This document shows, in pieces, positions 24,859-36,306 of a stretch of 64,000 nt of DNA. Below the pieces are notes generated by a model. The model saw only the letters and a program-made list of their open reading frames with translations, was not told the origin of the DNA and did no database searches. How positions within the stretch are numbered: position 1 is the first letter of the stretch; each line of letters starts with the position of its first letter. Source of the stretch: Sipunculus nudus (lineage: Eukaryota > Annelida > Sipuncula > Golfingiida > Sipunculidae); contig CM049318.1 in assembly GCA_026874595.1 (NCBI GenBank), forward strand, positions 40,383,956 to 40,447,955, read 5' to 3'. Position numbers and translations under genes: made by a program.

Positions 24859-25059
24859 TTACTTACAAAAGTAATGTAAATGGTTGACACCTTTTGAAAA
24901 AGACTAGCTGTGTGTGGGTTCTTGTACACAAGCTTTCGGGTGCTCGGCCCCCTTCATTTTACACCTGAGGAAGGGGGCCGAGCACCCGAAAGCTTGTGTA
25001 CAAGAACCCACACACAGCTAGTCTTTTTCAAAAGGTGTCAACCATTTACATTACTTACA
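24859..25059. repeat. 87-base perfect inverted repeat (fold-back)
   Basis: Arms at 24869-24955 and 24970-25056 are exact inverses with a 14-base loop (24956-24969). The 9-mer TTACTTACA occurs at 24859-24867 and 25051-25059, at both edges. The inner part of the right arm contains CCTGAGGAAGGGGGCCGAGC and CACCCGAAAGC. The DNA could form a cruciform and any transcript a very stable hairpin. No coding sense was found. Confidence 0.9.
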
Positions 25060-25888
25060 TTATACAATAAGTATCTGGAACATAATAATATGTAATCAGT
25101 AGGCCAAGATTAGAGGCTTAAATTGTAACATCAGAGATGCTTAAAGAATATATTATAGAAGTATCAGGTATTCAATAGGGATATTGTAAAAAAAAATGCT
25201 CTGAAAAAAAGATTGGCTTTTCAGGCAATTTGACTCAGAATCAGTGTGGTATGGCTTGTGAATTTTGGTTAATGTTTCTTATGATCAGGGATAAATATGA
25301 TACTAACAACTGTATTTCTAAACAGATAAATGCATATCTTAACAAAACAAAACGTTTTGAAGCTCAAAATTGGTAAATGTCCACTGAAAATACACCATAT
25401 GTTTTAGAGAGTCCAAACTGATGTGTAAGGTAAATGAAAACTCAACCATTTTGTTTCATGATTCTTTTTTCGGTCTTTGGAACCTCATTTAGAAATATTT
25501 TGCTACTGTTAAGGATTATTGACACAATGTAATAGAATTTTATACAATGGTCTTTCATTGTATTACACAGATTAACATAAAATCCCATAATTTCCACATG
25601 CATCCCTGTTTAGACCATAAAATAACACACCATGCAGGTGAGACCTGTGATGTCAATTTGTATTTGTACTTGATACAACTGATTGTTTCTCCACAGTAAA
25701 CTTCCAGTTCTGTTAATTTCGTAACATTAACGTTTAAGCCATTTAACTGTCAAACAGTTACAAGGCAGATTTAGATCTCCATAATTAAGCACAGATGGAC
25801 ACTTGATCTCAGACAAGCTCTAATTGCTTGTGCCCAGTGCATACTCTGATGTGTCAGCTAGGGCTACAGCCAGGGTCAGATACTGTGC

Positions 25889-26378
25889 AATGTTTTTTCG
25901 AGTGACCTAGATATGGCCCATGACATCACTTTCTGTGACGTATATCGTGGCGGTGGCTATTGGGATGAAAGGGTTGGCTTAATATGCATCCACAGGCTTT
26001 TCAAAGAAGAGGCTCCTGTGACCTTGACCTTTGACCTTTTGACCTAAAAAAAATTATGGTTCTTCCCCTGTTGGTAGGTGAGCTGTATGTGAAAGATGGA
26101 AGGTTTGGGATTTTGTCTCAAAGAGTTATTTCTGGGGGGTGCAAACACACCCCATAACTTCGAGAATATAGGTCGCAGTGACCTAATTTCAGGTTTGCAA
26201 GGAGATCTTTTTATAACCTCTAAGACTGCATAGGGTTCATGGCCCTAGCCCCTACGGTTACGATTTGTGCCCTGCTAACGGCCGGCCGAATGGCCGGCCG
26301 GACGGACAGACGGAAGGACGACGGACAAAGACCCATCGCTATAGCCCAGCATGACTGAAAGTCAGCTGAGCTAAAAAA
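25889..26378 (+). mobile_element. Composite tandem-repeat element, inverted-repeat end plus pearl-like right end
   Basis: The block starts with TCGAGTGACCTAGAT (25898-25912) and ATATCGTGGCGGTGGCTATT (25942-25961), both exact inverse copies of sequences at 22966-23038. A TGACCT-rich monomer (25985-26115) follows, then a pearl-type monomer (26130-26270). After that come a GGCCGGACGGACAGACGG-type run and the right end AGTCAGCTGAGCTAAAAA, finishing at 26378. It looks like two families joined or one family with exchanged modules. Confidence 0.55.
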
Positions 26379-26682
26379 GGTATGGTTCTCAGGCACTTTT
26401 TTCTCAGAAATCAATGCAGGCAGGCGCTTTTTCTCTTTTAAATTTTTTGGTATGTTTCGATAAAAATGTCAAATGATAAGGGAAAAGCATGAAAATAACA
26501 GTTTTATTTTGCTAAATAAGTAAAAGCACTACAAAACAAAGGAAATTGTATGGTTTTATCTTCTTAAAAGAAATTTAGGAGTGGCAGCAGCTCAAAATTG
26601 GAAAGTTTTTATTGAAAATCAAAATAAAAAGTTTTGATGGGGGGGTTTAAAATTGATGCGGGCGGTGCCTAAGAACCATACC
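26379..26682 (+). mobile_element. MITE copy 2 (GGTATGGTTCTC family), complete
   Basis: Terminal inverted repeats are GGTATGGTTCTCAGGCAC (26379-26396) and GTGCCTAAGAACCATACC (26665-26682), matching at 17 of 18 positions. The 304-base interior is non-coding and inverted relative to copies 1 and 3. It begins directly at the end of the pearl-like element at 26378. Confidence 0.8.
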
Positions 26683-28806
26683 TTTAATTTTTTTTGGCCT
26701 TAGTGATTTTATAAAATAAACATGTATGTGATATTATATTGGTGATGTTTATGAAATAAACATATTACATACAATACATTGGTCTTGGGTTTTTTTTTCA
26801 ACATCATTTTATACTGGCATTTGTGTCACTCTTGAACTGAGATTAACTACATATGATCATGCAGTGTTCTGTAAACACTGCTCATGCAGTGGTTATATTG
26901 TTGCTGCATGTTGTGCAACTCATTCCACTCAACCACTGCTTGCAACAGCAGGGTTTTCTAATTTGGTCCAACCATTCTTGGCCCTCCACAGCCAACTCCA
27001 CAGGCCCTAACCCTTCTACAGCAATCAGTAGTTAAATTGAAGGAGTTATAGAAAGACTACAGCATATAACCATTGCATAAGGAGATTGTCTGTTCAGGGA
27101 TAAACAATGCATGTTTGGATTTATTTATAATCTTTGATAATATTTGAGAGAGATACTAGGTATTTTTAATCAAATGATTACTCATAATATGGAATACTTG
27201 TGTAAAGTGACCCAACTTATTATCACCAGTCTGAGTCCAATGCAAACCCCCAATGACAAACCTGACACCCGAAATCCTTCCACCTGACATATATGCCATT
27301 TACATTCCTTCAGCCCTCATAATTACTTTTTAATTGATGCATCAAATTCCTAAGCTGACATTTTTTAGGTAAGGATTGCTCGACTCTCATCTTGAGAAGT
27401 GTTTACCTGATGAGATTTCTAATTGTCAGCAGTGAGCCCAATATCCAAGATGGTTTTTTCCAGGTTTTCTGGTTTCCTCCACTCTTACAGACTAATGTAT
27501 TCCACCAACTGAGTCATGAGGAGTGCCTCATTTTAGTCATTATAACTACTGTAAAAACTTGTCGCTTGAATGTCAGACCAACCTGTCGGTTTCATGAGTG
27601 GGACAAGCTATTTATAGCTAGTAAGAATTATGACTGTGAATTCAAAGGGTTTTAATGTTATTTTTATTTCAACACAACTATTTATAGTCCATTCCCTTTC
27701 TAACACCTGAAAATCAGATAGTCCAAAAAATGTTTACCTTATTTTTCACCCTATAAATCACCCTCGGCTTATATGCAAGATCAACATGTCTGTGAGTTTT
27801 TATGGTAGTTGTACAATCCTTGTAAAATAAATAATGTTTAAAGCCAGTCCTTTGAATTTTGTAAATTTAAAAATTATTCTAACAAGCAAATTTGTGGAAT
27901 TTATGTCCCCTGCTTCTGCCTCTCGTTGTCTCTCTTCATACTTGCCGTCTTAATATGTTTTTGTTTTTATTTTCCCCCAAAGATGTCTCCATATGTCATA
28001 GTGCCTGTGTTTTAGTTTTCATTGTCCCCTGAAAATGTGTCAGCATGTCATAAATTTTGTTGTGAATCAGGTACAAAAGGGGAAATTTTGTTGGGTTTTG
28101 GAGCTGGTGTCTATTAATTATCAGACAGACACTCAAAAAAAAAACAATCCCAATCAAGGTGTGCATGAGAGCAATCACTGAACCAAATTTGAATGAAATA
28201 GGATAATATTCAGGAAAGTTATCGCAGGGAAATGAAAACCTGATAGACGGACAGACAGAGAGAGAGGCAGACTGACAGACAGACAAACCCAAATCAATGT
28301 CCAACCACTTCTGACAATAAACAGGTAACCCACAGAAAGGACAGTGATATCCTTGTTGGATTTGCATGTCTCATTCACTGCAACTGCCTGAACTAAACAG
28401 AGTGCTTTCTTCAGTGAAATATTCATAATCATCTTCTCTACAAGTAACCTTAAATATAGAAAGGTAGACAATACATAAAACCTCTGGATGGTTCAACTTG
28501 TATAAACTAGAGCAATCTAAAGTCCCAAACTGGGGCAATTAAACTTTTCTGTGTATCATATACTTACTTAACCAGCACAGCCAAATTAACATAACAAGTG
28601 CATACATTTCCTGAAACCACATTAGCCACCACTAGAACTAAGGTTTGACCACTAGATGACAGGTTACCAAGGTTCCCTACCCTTCTGGTTTCTGCCACAT
28701 GCCGAGCAGAAAAAAAGCCAAAGGATAATAACACACAGTGACCAACTTCCAACCAACTCTGATCAGCTTATGCATGGCAACCCTGCAGATACAGTAAAAC
28801 AGTTCA
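26683..28806. other. No gene; possible SINE-like pieces
   Basis: A TTCCAGGTTTTCTGG phrase (about 27460) and a TTGTAAAATAAATAATG tail (about 27820) have counterparts at 32555 and 32665, suggesting two copies of one dispersed short repeat. An 84-base stretch near 26705-26765 contains a doubled AAATAAACAT block. Confidence 0.4.
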
Positions 28807-28957
28807 GACAATCTCTAAAATCCAGAATCTTTTGACAATCTCTAAAATCCCGAATCTTCTGACAATCTCTAAAATCCAGAACCTTCTGACAATTTCTAAA
28901 ATCCAGAACCATCTGATAATCTCTAGAATCCAGAATCTTTTGACAATCTCTAAAATC
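28807..28957 (+). repeat. 27-base minisatellite, about 5.6 units
   Basis: Units start at 28807, 28834, 28861, 28888, 28915 and 28942, exactly 27 bases apart. The consensus begins GACAATCTCTAAAATCCAGA and ends ATCTTCT, and units differ by one to four bases. The last unit breaks off after AAAATC. Confidence 0.92.
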
Positions 28958-29288
28958 TCTAGTCCTGAACCTTCATCATTAATTTAGCATGTGGGCCACT
29001 TCCAGACTTGGACTGAAATGCAGAATTTCATCAAATTTTCAGGGATCCAATGTTCATGAGCTTGGGACTTTTGCTTTACACTCAAAGGTCAAAACTTAAG
29101 AAATCAGGCTCAGTCCATCTGGTGTCCAATAAAATTGTCAATTATAGTATGAAATTGAGAGTGTAAAAAATACCTTAACACTAATATATAAAGCAATCTA
29201 TTGACAAAATATTACAAACATTTTATAAACCATATGAACAATAAGATTTTTTCTCTATTTTTGCTCCACACTGGGAAATACCTCCGAA

Positions 29289-30803
29289 CAGGGTTGGCAG
29301 TTTTATCCACAGCTGGTTTAATCTTTTTGATTAATCCAGTTAAATCTTGAACAGATAAAACCTGTTTTATCCAGATTTATCTGATGTTTGGGCATAAACT
29401 GTTTGTGAGGTAGAAATTTATGTTAAGTTTATGTCTCAATTGTAAAAAGAAAGTTGTAATAATAAACATTAATTGTGTCTTATTAATTGAATTATTATGT
29501 TACCATATATCTATACATAAAATAGGTATTTACTGTCACAGATCACTACTGAAAGTTATACCATTATCTTAATTATAAGTTTGAAACCTGAATTATTTGC
29601 CTTCTGTAAACAGGTCTGTATGACTGACTAAACCATTATCAAAACCAGAAGTCATCAAGTTTAGAGAAGTCTGCACGATTATCTATGAAACCTCTACCAC
29701 AATCTGTATTCAAATCTGTATCACTTTGTGGCCTGGGAACCCTTTACATCATGTAGAATGTCAGTTATGAATAAAATCAGATTGTCTATATTCAAAGGTT
29801 GATATTTCAAAGGATATCAGATCTTTCCAATTGTCTGCCATAAAATGATTATGATTTTGTGCACATATTGATAATATTTGCTATAATTAATTCACATAAT
29901 AATGGTTATACTTTGCGTAAAGGTCTTTTGTATTGTGAGATCCAGAAACAATGAAAAGGTGAAAATCGTAAAATCATAACCCCATGAATATGAACCAAAC
30001 CACAGTATTTACACATTAACATTTATTCTTAAAACTGAGTGAGGTGTAAAAAAATCAAGTACAATTCTTTTATGAGAGTTCCTTCAAAGAGACCCATTAT
30101 AAAATGATTGAAAAGCTTTAATCCTTGCACCCAGATGGTTTCTCAGAAGTTTAAGGTAGTAGTGTGATTAGTTGTCCCCTTAACAACTGGTTAGTTGTTT
30201 ACATAAGTAGCAACAGTAGGCTACCATTTGAAAACCAGCAGGCCATGAAGGCCTGCGAGGAGAAACCTCCATTGAACCACTTATTGCAGCAGCATCCTCC
30301 ATGCCCTCAACTGGACTCTCAATCTCTCTCTATAGTTGGCCATAAGTTGTTGACAATAAGGCTGCCTATATCACCCTATAGCTTTCCCTATGAGTGTTAG
30401 TAAATATTTGATGGCTGAGAATAATGCAATACTACCAGTTGATACATTCTATGGCAACACTGACCACTAGCCAGAAGAGGAACAGAACACAAAGGGACTA
30501 CACCTCATTCTTGTGTTTCTATAGCACAAGCTAATGGTTGTGGACAACACTAAAACAAGAACCTGCAGGAACTTGCAAATGGGACAAAGTTTACTTATCG
30601 GTATTGTGAATACATTTATAAACCTTCTGAAGTTATTCATCCAGATTAGCATTTATAATAATTTCATTTTACATGGTAAATCTTAGTTAGATCTCGAATA
30701 ATTCAGTTTATTCTGGTTAAAACTGAATTAAACCGGATAAAACCTAGATTTATCCATTTTTTTCCAGATTTAATAAGTTGTCTCTGGATAAATCCCAACC
30801 CTG
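29289..30803. mobile_element. hAT-like non-autonomous DNA transposon
   Basis: The left end CAGGGTTGGCAGTTTTATCC and the right end GGATAAATCCCAACCCTG (to 30803) are imperfect inverted repeats beginning CAGGGTTGG. The 8-base flanks CCTCCGAA (29281-29288) and CCACCCAA (30804-30811) agree at 6 of 8 positions, which fits a decayed 8-base hAT target duplication. Further inverted similarity lies just inside (AAAACCTG/CCAGATTTATC blocks). No transposase is encoded in the 1.5 kb. Confidence 0.5.
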
Positions 30804-30811
30804 CCACCCAA

Positions 30812-31782
30812 AGAGGAAGGACCTGTAAAAAAACAATAAAATAAAAGCGAGGTGTGAACTTGCATAAAAATATACTTGCATGCTTGTCTCAAATTCTGAT
30901 ATTTTTTAAAATTAATTATAATTCTGACAGAACTCTGACTTGGACTCAGTTTCTACAAGACTCAGCCTGAAAGGATGTGGATTCAGATTAAAACCTCAAG
31001 GAGTCAGACTCGTAATCAATCAGCCTAGAATTAGTCTTGCACTCAGGCCTGTGATTTCTAGCTCCAGCACTAATGAAACAAACCCTGATAAAGGGCAAGA
31101 CATATGGATAATATGCTAGTACCATGTGGTATATTCAGTAGCGTTTCCTACCTGTGACACAGATTTCAATGGAGCACACTTATAGCTATAGCAGCTATAT
31201 TAATCAAGGTAGCTTATTATGAAGCTTTATCAATCATCAGTAATTAAAGCATATAAAAGTTTCACATACATAATGTTCCAAATATTTGATACAGAAACAA
31301 AATTTCAAGCAGAATGAGATTTGCAAGCAGCTTAAATTTCTAACTTTTCAACACAGTGACAAGTCATTACACCTAAATGATAATCATGCAACTGCTAAAT
31401 TCAGGGAATATGGCTCCCCTATCACTGTGTAATATAAATATTGTTTTTTACTACCCCTGACAGAAGGGTGTTCTGTTTTCAAGCTCAAGACTTATCCTTA
31501 GCCAGCCTGTGTTTTCATCCCTTATAAGTTTTAGTTGGACATATAATGCTTTAACTTCGCAAATTAGATAATGATTGATAAATTTGGAGAACAAAGAATA
31601 GAAACAGCCTGAATATTTTATATATTTGTTGGTAAGATCCCCGATTGGACATAGCTGATGCTTAATATGTTACACATCTCAATATCTCTACTCTTTTTCT
31701 TAGTTATGTGCTCTGGGGGGCTGCACATTTTAGGCTGATTAAAAATAAGAATAGAATCCAGCACTCAGCCTGGACTGCCTTT

Positions 31783-31784
<2 letters not shown>
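30812..31784. other. No gene recognised
   Basis: AT-rich sequence with no supported feature. Confidence 0.5.

Positions 31785-31860
<76 letters not shown>
31785..31860. repeat. AT dinucleotide microsatellite, about 38 units
   Basis: An uninterrupted AT run. Open frames giving Tyr-Ile repeats on both strands here are artefacts. Confidence 0.97.
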
Positions 31861-31865
<5 letters not shown>

Positions 31866-32239
31866 TTCTAAATTGAGAATGTACAAGAAATTGTGCTTTA
31901 ATTAGTTATAATTTTCTTCAGTTGAACAGCAAGAGTCACTATGTAACCAATGAATAATATATGTTTGACTGTACTACATGCATTAGTTAACAGTGGTTAC
32001 ACTACTTTTATTCAACAACCTTGTACTCAAACTTGAAGGTATATGTCCTTTATGAAATAAAAGATTTTGTTTCCTTTTTTTAAACAGACCCTGCATTCAA
32101 CAGTATACACATCTTTTTATATATGTATCACCAATATTTTTCCAATTTTCACTCAAACTGAAAGCTTCAACTCTCACTTTAATGAGTGTCCCTGTTTCCT
32201 ACAAATAATCTGTTTTTGTTTCCAGAAAATTTGGTCCTC

Positions 32240-32520
32240 GAATAATATTATGAACAAATGTACCTCTCATGTTATTGCAAATACATGGAACTCTCCTGTC
32301 ATTGCAAACACATGGAAATCCTATATTACTGGGATCACATGCATGGATCTCCCTTATTCTAAAGATGTGCCTCCTATTTCTGTGAACTTATGGACCTCCC
32401 TATTACTGCAAACATATAGACTTCCCTTTTTTACAAACACACAGACCTATCCAGTCGATTTGAACACAGGGAACTCCATATTATTGTAAACATATAGACT
32501 TCCCTATTATTGTGAACACA
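32240..32520 (+). repeat. Degenerate minisatellite, roughly 27-30-base period
   Basis: About nine units vary around ATTGCAAACACATGGACCTC, for example at 32273, 32300, 32403 and 32484. An open frame runs through because the period is often a multiple of three. It is repeat-driven and I do not call it a gene. Confidence 0.6.
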
Positions 32521-32699
32521 TTGCTATGAGAGTATGTTACAGTGGCCTGTCCAAGGTTAGTGGTTTTCTCAGGTCCTCTGGTTTCCACTCTCTTCACCAA
32601 CTACTGAGCACCAGTATCCCAGCCATGGTAGGCCTTGTATTGGTTTTTATATCCATTTGTACAATCTATGTAAAATAAATGAAATTTATATATTTAACA

Positions 32700-33312
32700 T
32701 TTGGACCTGGTGCAGGTAGCACCACAAAAAGCTAAATCCCACTTTGATATGTGACTGATTTTTGTGTTGGGGATGCTAGCTCCCACTTTTCATGAGAAAT
32801 AATGGGTTAATGTACTGATGACCAATGACCCCCATCCAAAAAGGTTGATGCAGGTGGCGCTACCAATACCTCATTTTCAAATATGAGTCATTTGACCAAT
32901 ATTGACAAAAAAATTTGGTGATGATGGATCGAGCCATTTCTGATAATGTAATTTAAGTTACATTTTTGGGCCAAATGACTAAGTTTAGCTTCCTGTACTT
33001 GGCCAAAATTCACCAAACTGAAACCAATCAAACAAACACGAGAGAGATTGTTGTCAAGATTATTTCTGTGAAATAATGAACAATTTGGCTCAAAAGTTTT
33101 GGATAAGCAGATTCCTAAAGGGTTTTTTTTAGCCTTTTCTCAATAAAATTTAAAAAATAAGCAAAATCTGAAAAATTTTGAACTGTGACCGATTCTTCCA
33201 TGAAATTTGGCGCTGCTAGCTCTGGTGGTTTTTTAGATAGCATAGGTTAATGTACGGATGATGGCGGATGGACAACACTGAACCATTGCATCAGCTCAGA
33301 GGTTCGCTAAAA
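32700..33312 (+). repeat. Family-B modular repeat, copy 1
   Basis: It shares about 600 bases in the same order with 35690-36306. Shared blocks are TATGTGACTGATTTTTG, GATGCTAGCTCC, GATGCAGGTGGCGCTACC, AAATGACTAAGTT and AAATTTGGCGCTGCTAGCTC. It ends with a GGATGATGGCGGATGGAC stretch and TTCGCTAAAAAA, parallel to the ends of the pearl-like elements. Confidence 0.65.
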
Positions 33313-35389
33313 AAATGGGGAAATACGTACCGTTTGCAAGAAGATGAGAAAGGGGGATACAGTATATCAGTACACAATTTTAATCTTTAGAGAATTCTGC
33401 ATGTAATATAACAGACCTCATTCTAATTATATTTATGTCTTATTGAAGCTAACGTTTTATCACAGAAATACCACAAGAGGCAAATCCATATAATATGTTC
33501 ACCTTTACTGGTTAATAGGACACTATTGGTTCATGTCAGAGATCTGCAAGTGTTTCAGTTGGCCATTTGAATTTATCATCAGGATCAGGCCATGAGCTCT
33601 CAGATTCAATCAATGGCCAATTTAAGATGCTAGTAGCTCTGTCCAGTCACACAATATGGGACATTATAATACCTGCGTATGTAAACACAGTGTCATGGTG
33701 TAAGATACTGCTTCTGCCATTTTCATGAAATCTTCCATGGAGTACAATTAAATGTGATGATTGCTTTAATAGTTAATAACCTCTGTTCCCTCTTGTAGCA
33801 GATTAATAACCTCATCAGCAAATCACCGCTGGCTTGGCCATATTGATTTCCTCATTTGCTGAAGCCATGCAGTGGTTGTCGTGACAGCGTCACATGATCT
33901 CCTTGCCAACAGGGAGAAGCTATTTTTAAACACAGTCACCAGTAGGAAATTTATCTTTCTTTTATCCCCCCCCCCCTTTCTCTCTCTCTCTCTTTCTCTC
34001 TCTCACACACAGTGCAAACACTCATGCATTCTCTGTCTATTTCAATCTTTCTCTCTTTCTGTCTATCACAAATGCATGCAACATTACATCTGAAGTAGGG
34101 TCTGTAATAAGGAATAAACATACAACCAAATTATTGGTATTTATGAAGTGTTCACCTATTCATGTTTGCACAGATGTTGTGTTTTCTTATAATGAGCAGT
34201 AGCAATATGGACAGTAATACAAACAGGGTCATATAAAATAATCTCTGCATTGGGAATAACACAAAGAAGCCTGTCAAAAGCAGGGGTGTAACAATTGGCT
34301 GCATCAAATAATCCATGCATAGAATTTCAACCCCTCAATACAACTGGATTCAATTCTTAAACTCAAAATCAATTCATTTTGCTTATTGTATTTTTTGTAT
34401 GTACCATACCAAATCCCTTAATGAGCTCTCAACTTTGACAGCTCATGCTGCGATATCAAGGCTTTTAATTATGTATGTGTTCATGTTTCAACTTCAGTTA
34501 ACTGCTCCACTCACATCAGACACAAAAATTGTTTCGAAAAAAGAGGGCAAGCTACCATTACCATGTTCCATGCTTGAAAAATTTAAGCAACATCCATTGT
34601 TGTAAAATATTGATTTAATTTAAAATCTCTGAAATTTACTACTCAAGTAATAATTAAATTGGGAATTAAATCAAGGGTAAAGAATCAATTTAAGTGAACT
34701 GATTCAAAAGCCCTACACAATTCACAGGCTAAGTTAAAAGGGTTAGGTCATTCTAAAAAAGTTATCTGTAACCAATAAATCCATGCTGTACTGTCACAAA
34801 GCCAAAGAGGAAATAAACAACAAGGCCCTTGAGCCAATATGTAAAAGCATGAAGGAAGTAAAACAAACACATATCTGTCACAATGTTAGCTACATAGGCA
34901 CTGAATACAGAGAATTCAAGTACATCAAAGCCAAACATTCATGCTTTAGAAACAGATGTACTGACTATTTTCTGTAAACTGATCCAACAGTAGCTGCCCA
35001 TTGAAATTCAGGGATAATTTTTTACGCAGTTTCAGGCTTATATATCACCACACAGTTTAACACTGAAATAGAGTAGGAACTAAAACTTAAACTTGAACAA
35101 AGGCCTCCTAAGAATCAAATCTGTGCAATGTTTCAGAAGTTGAAACAGCAGTTCTGCAGAAGAGGACTTGCAGTCCTCAGTTTAAAATAGGCTTACTAAT
35201 GACCACAAGACCAATTTCAGCTTTCTATGACTCTACCAAAAATCAACAAACCTAAGCTATTCTTATACAATTGAAAGAACTATACCCTAGGATGATACGT
35301 GTGAAAAATTTAACAATTCAGCTCGATAGTATCATTATAAATTTTTTTTTTAATTAAAGAGGATTAAAATATGAGTTTTTTGTCTGTAA
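33313..35389. other. No gene recognised
   Basis: AT-rich sequence with a small microsatellite at 33965. Open frames at 34315-34605 and 34783-34977 have no domain or splice context. Confidence 0.5.
33965..34010. repeat. C-tract plus TC/CA microsatellite
   Basis: Ten C bases, then TC units, then CACACACA. Confidence 0.85.
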
Positions 35390-36306
35390 GTTTGATGTAG
35401 GTGGCAACACAATTTAAATATGAGTCATGTGACCAACATTTGCACAAAACTTTGTGATGCTAGCTTCTGTCATTTATGAGATTGTTATGTCAGTAAGCTT
35501 ACTTAAAGAAATCACTAAGTTCAAATTCAGCAAAATTCATCAAACCCAAACCATTTGCAAAAACTTGAGAGAGCTTATTTCTGGGATCATTTCAGTGAAA
35601 TATTGAACCATTTGGCTGAATGATTTCAGAGAAGAAGATTTTCAAAGTTTTTTTTAGCCTTCCCCCTGTAAAATGTAACCAACTTAATGCTGCTGGCACC
35701 ACAATACACTCTATCCCTAAACATCAGATATGTGACAGATTTTTGCATAAAATCTTGGGATGCTAGCTCTATTTCCCAAGAAATTATCGGTGAATGTACT
35801 GATGACCTATGACCCACCTTCAGAAAAGGCTGATGCAGGTGGCCCCACCAAAACCTAAAATTCATATATGAGTCATGTGACAATCATTTGCATAAAATTT
35901 GGTGAAGATAGCTCCAGCCATTTCTGATATTGTAATTTTTAATATCCTTTTTTGGCAAAAATGACTAAGTTCAGCTTCCTGTAACTCCGCTAAAATTCAC
36001 CTATCAGGAACCATTTGAACAAACTTGAAAGAGATGGATTCTGAGATTACTCCTCTGAAATACTGAACAATTTGGCTGGACAATTTTGTTCGAGAAGATT
36101 TTTTAAGCTTTTTAGCTTTATTCCTTATAAAATCTAAGTAAATTCAGATAGCAAAAAAATAAACTAAATCTGATAAGAGTTTCTTTGATGACTGATTTCT
36201 GCATAATATTTGGCGATGCTAGCTCCAACGGTTTTTTGAGATAGCATGGGTTATCATACAGACGATGGCCAATGGATGCACTCCACCACATGTTGCATGG
36301 CTAAAA
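35390..36306 (+). repeat. Family-B modular repeat, copy 2, one and a half units
   Basis: A partial unit (35390-35690) starting GATGTAGGTGGCAACAC is followed by a full unit (35690-36306). The full unit matches 32700-33312 through GATGCAGGTGGCCCCACC, CATTTCTGATATTGTAA, CTTCCTGTAACT and GAGATAGCATGGGTTATC. It ends TTGCATGGCTAAAA. Confidence 0.65.

Noticed and set aside
28807-28957. CRISPR-like regular repeats
   Set aside because: The units are contiguous with no spacers, in a eukaryotic context. It is a minisatellite.
31704-31905. Tyr-Ile repeat open frames on both strands
   Set aside because: Produced entirely by the AT microsatellite.
32067-32489. 140-codon open frame, among the longest in the window
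   Set aside because: Follows a degenerate minisatellite with a period near a multiple of three. The translation shows the repeat, not a protein family.
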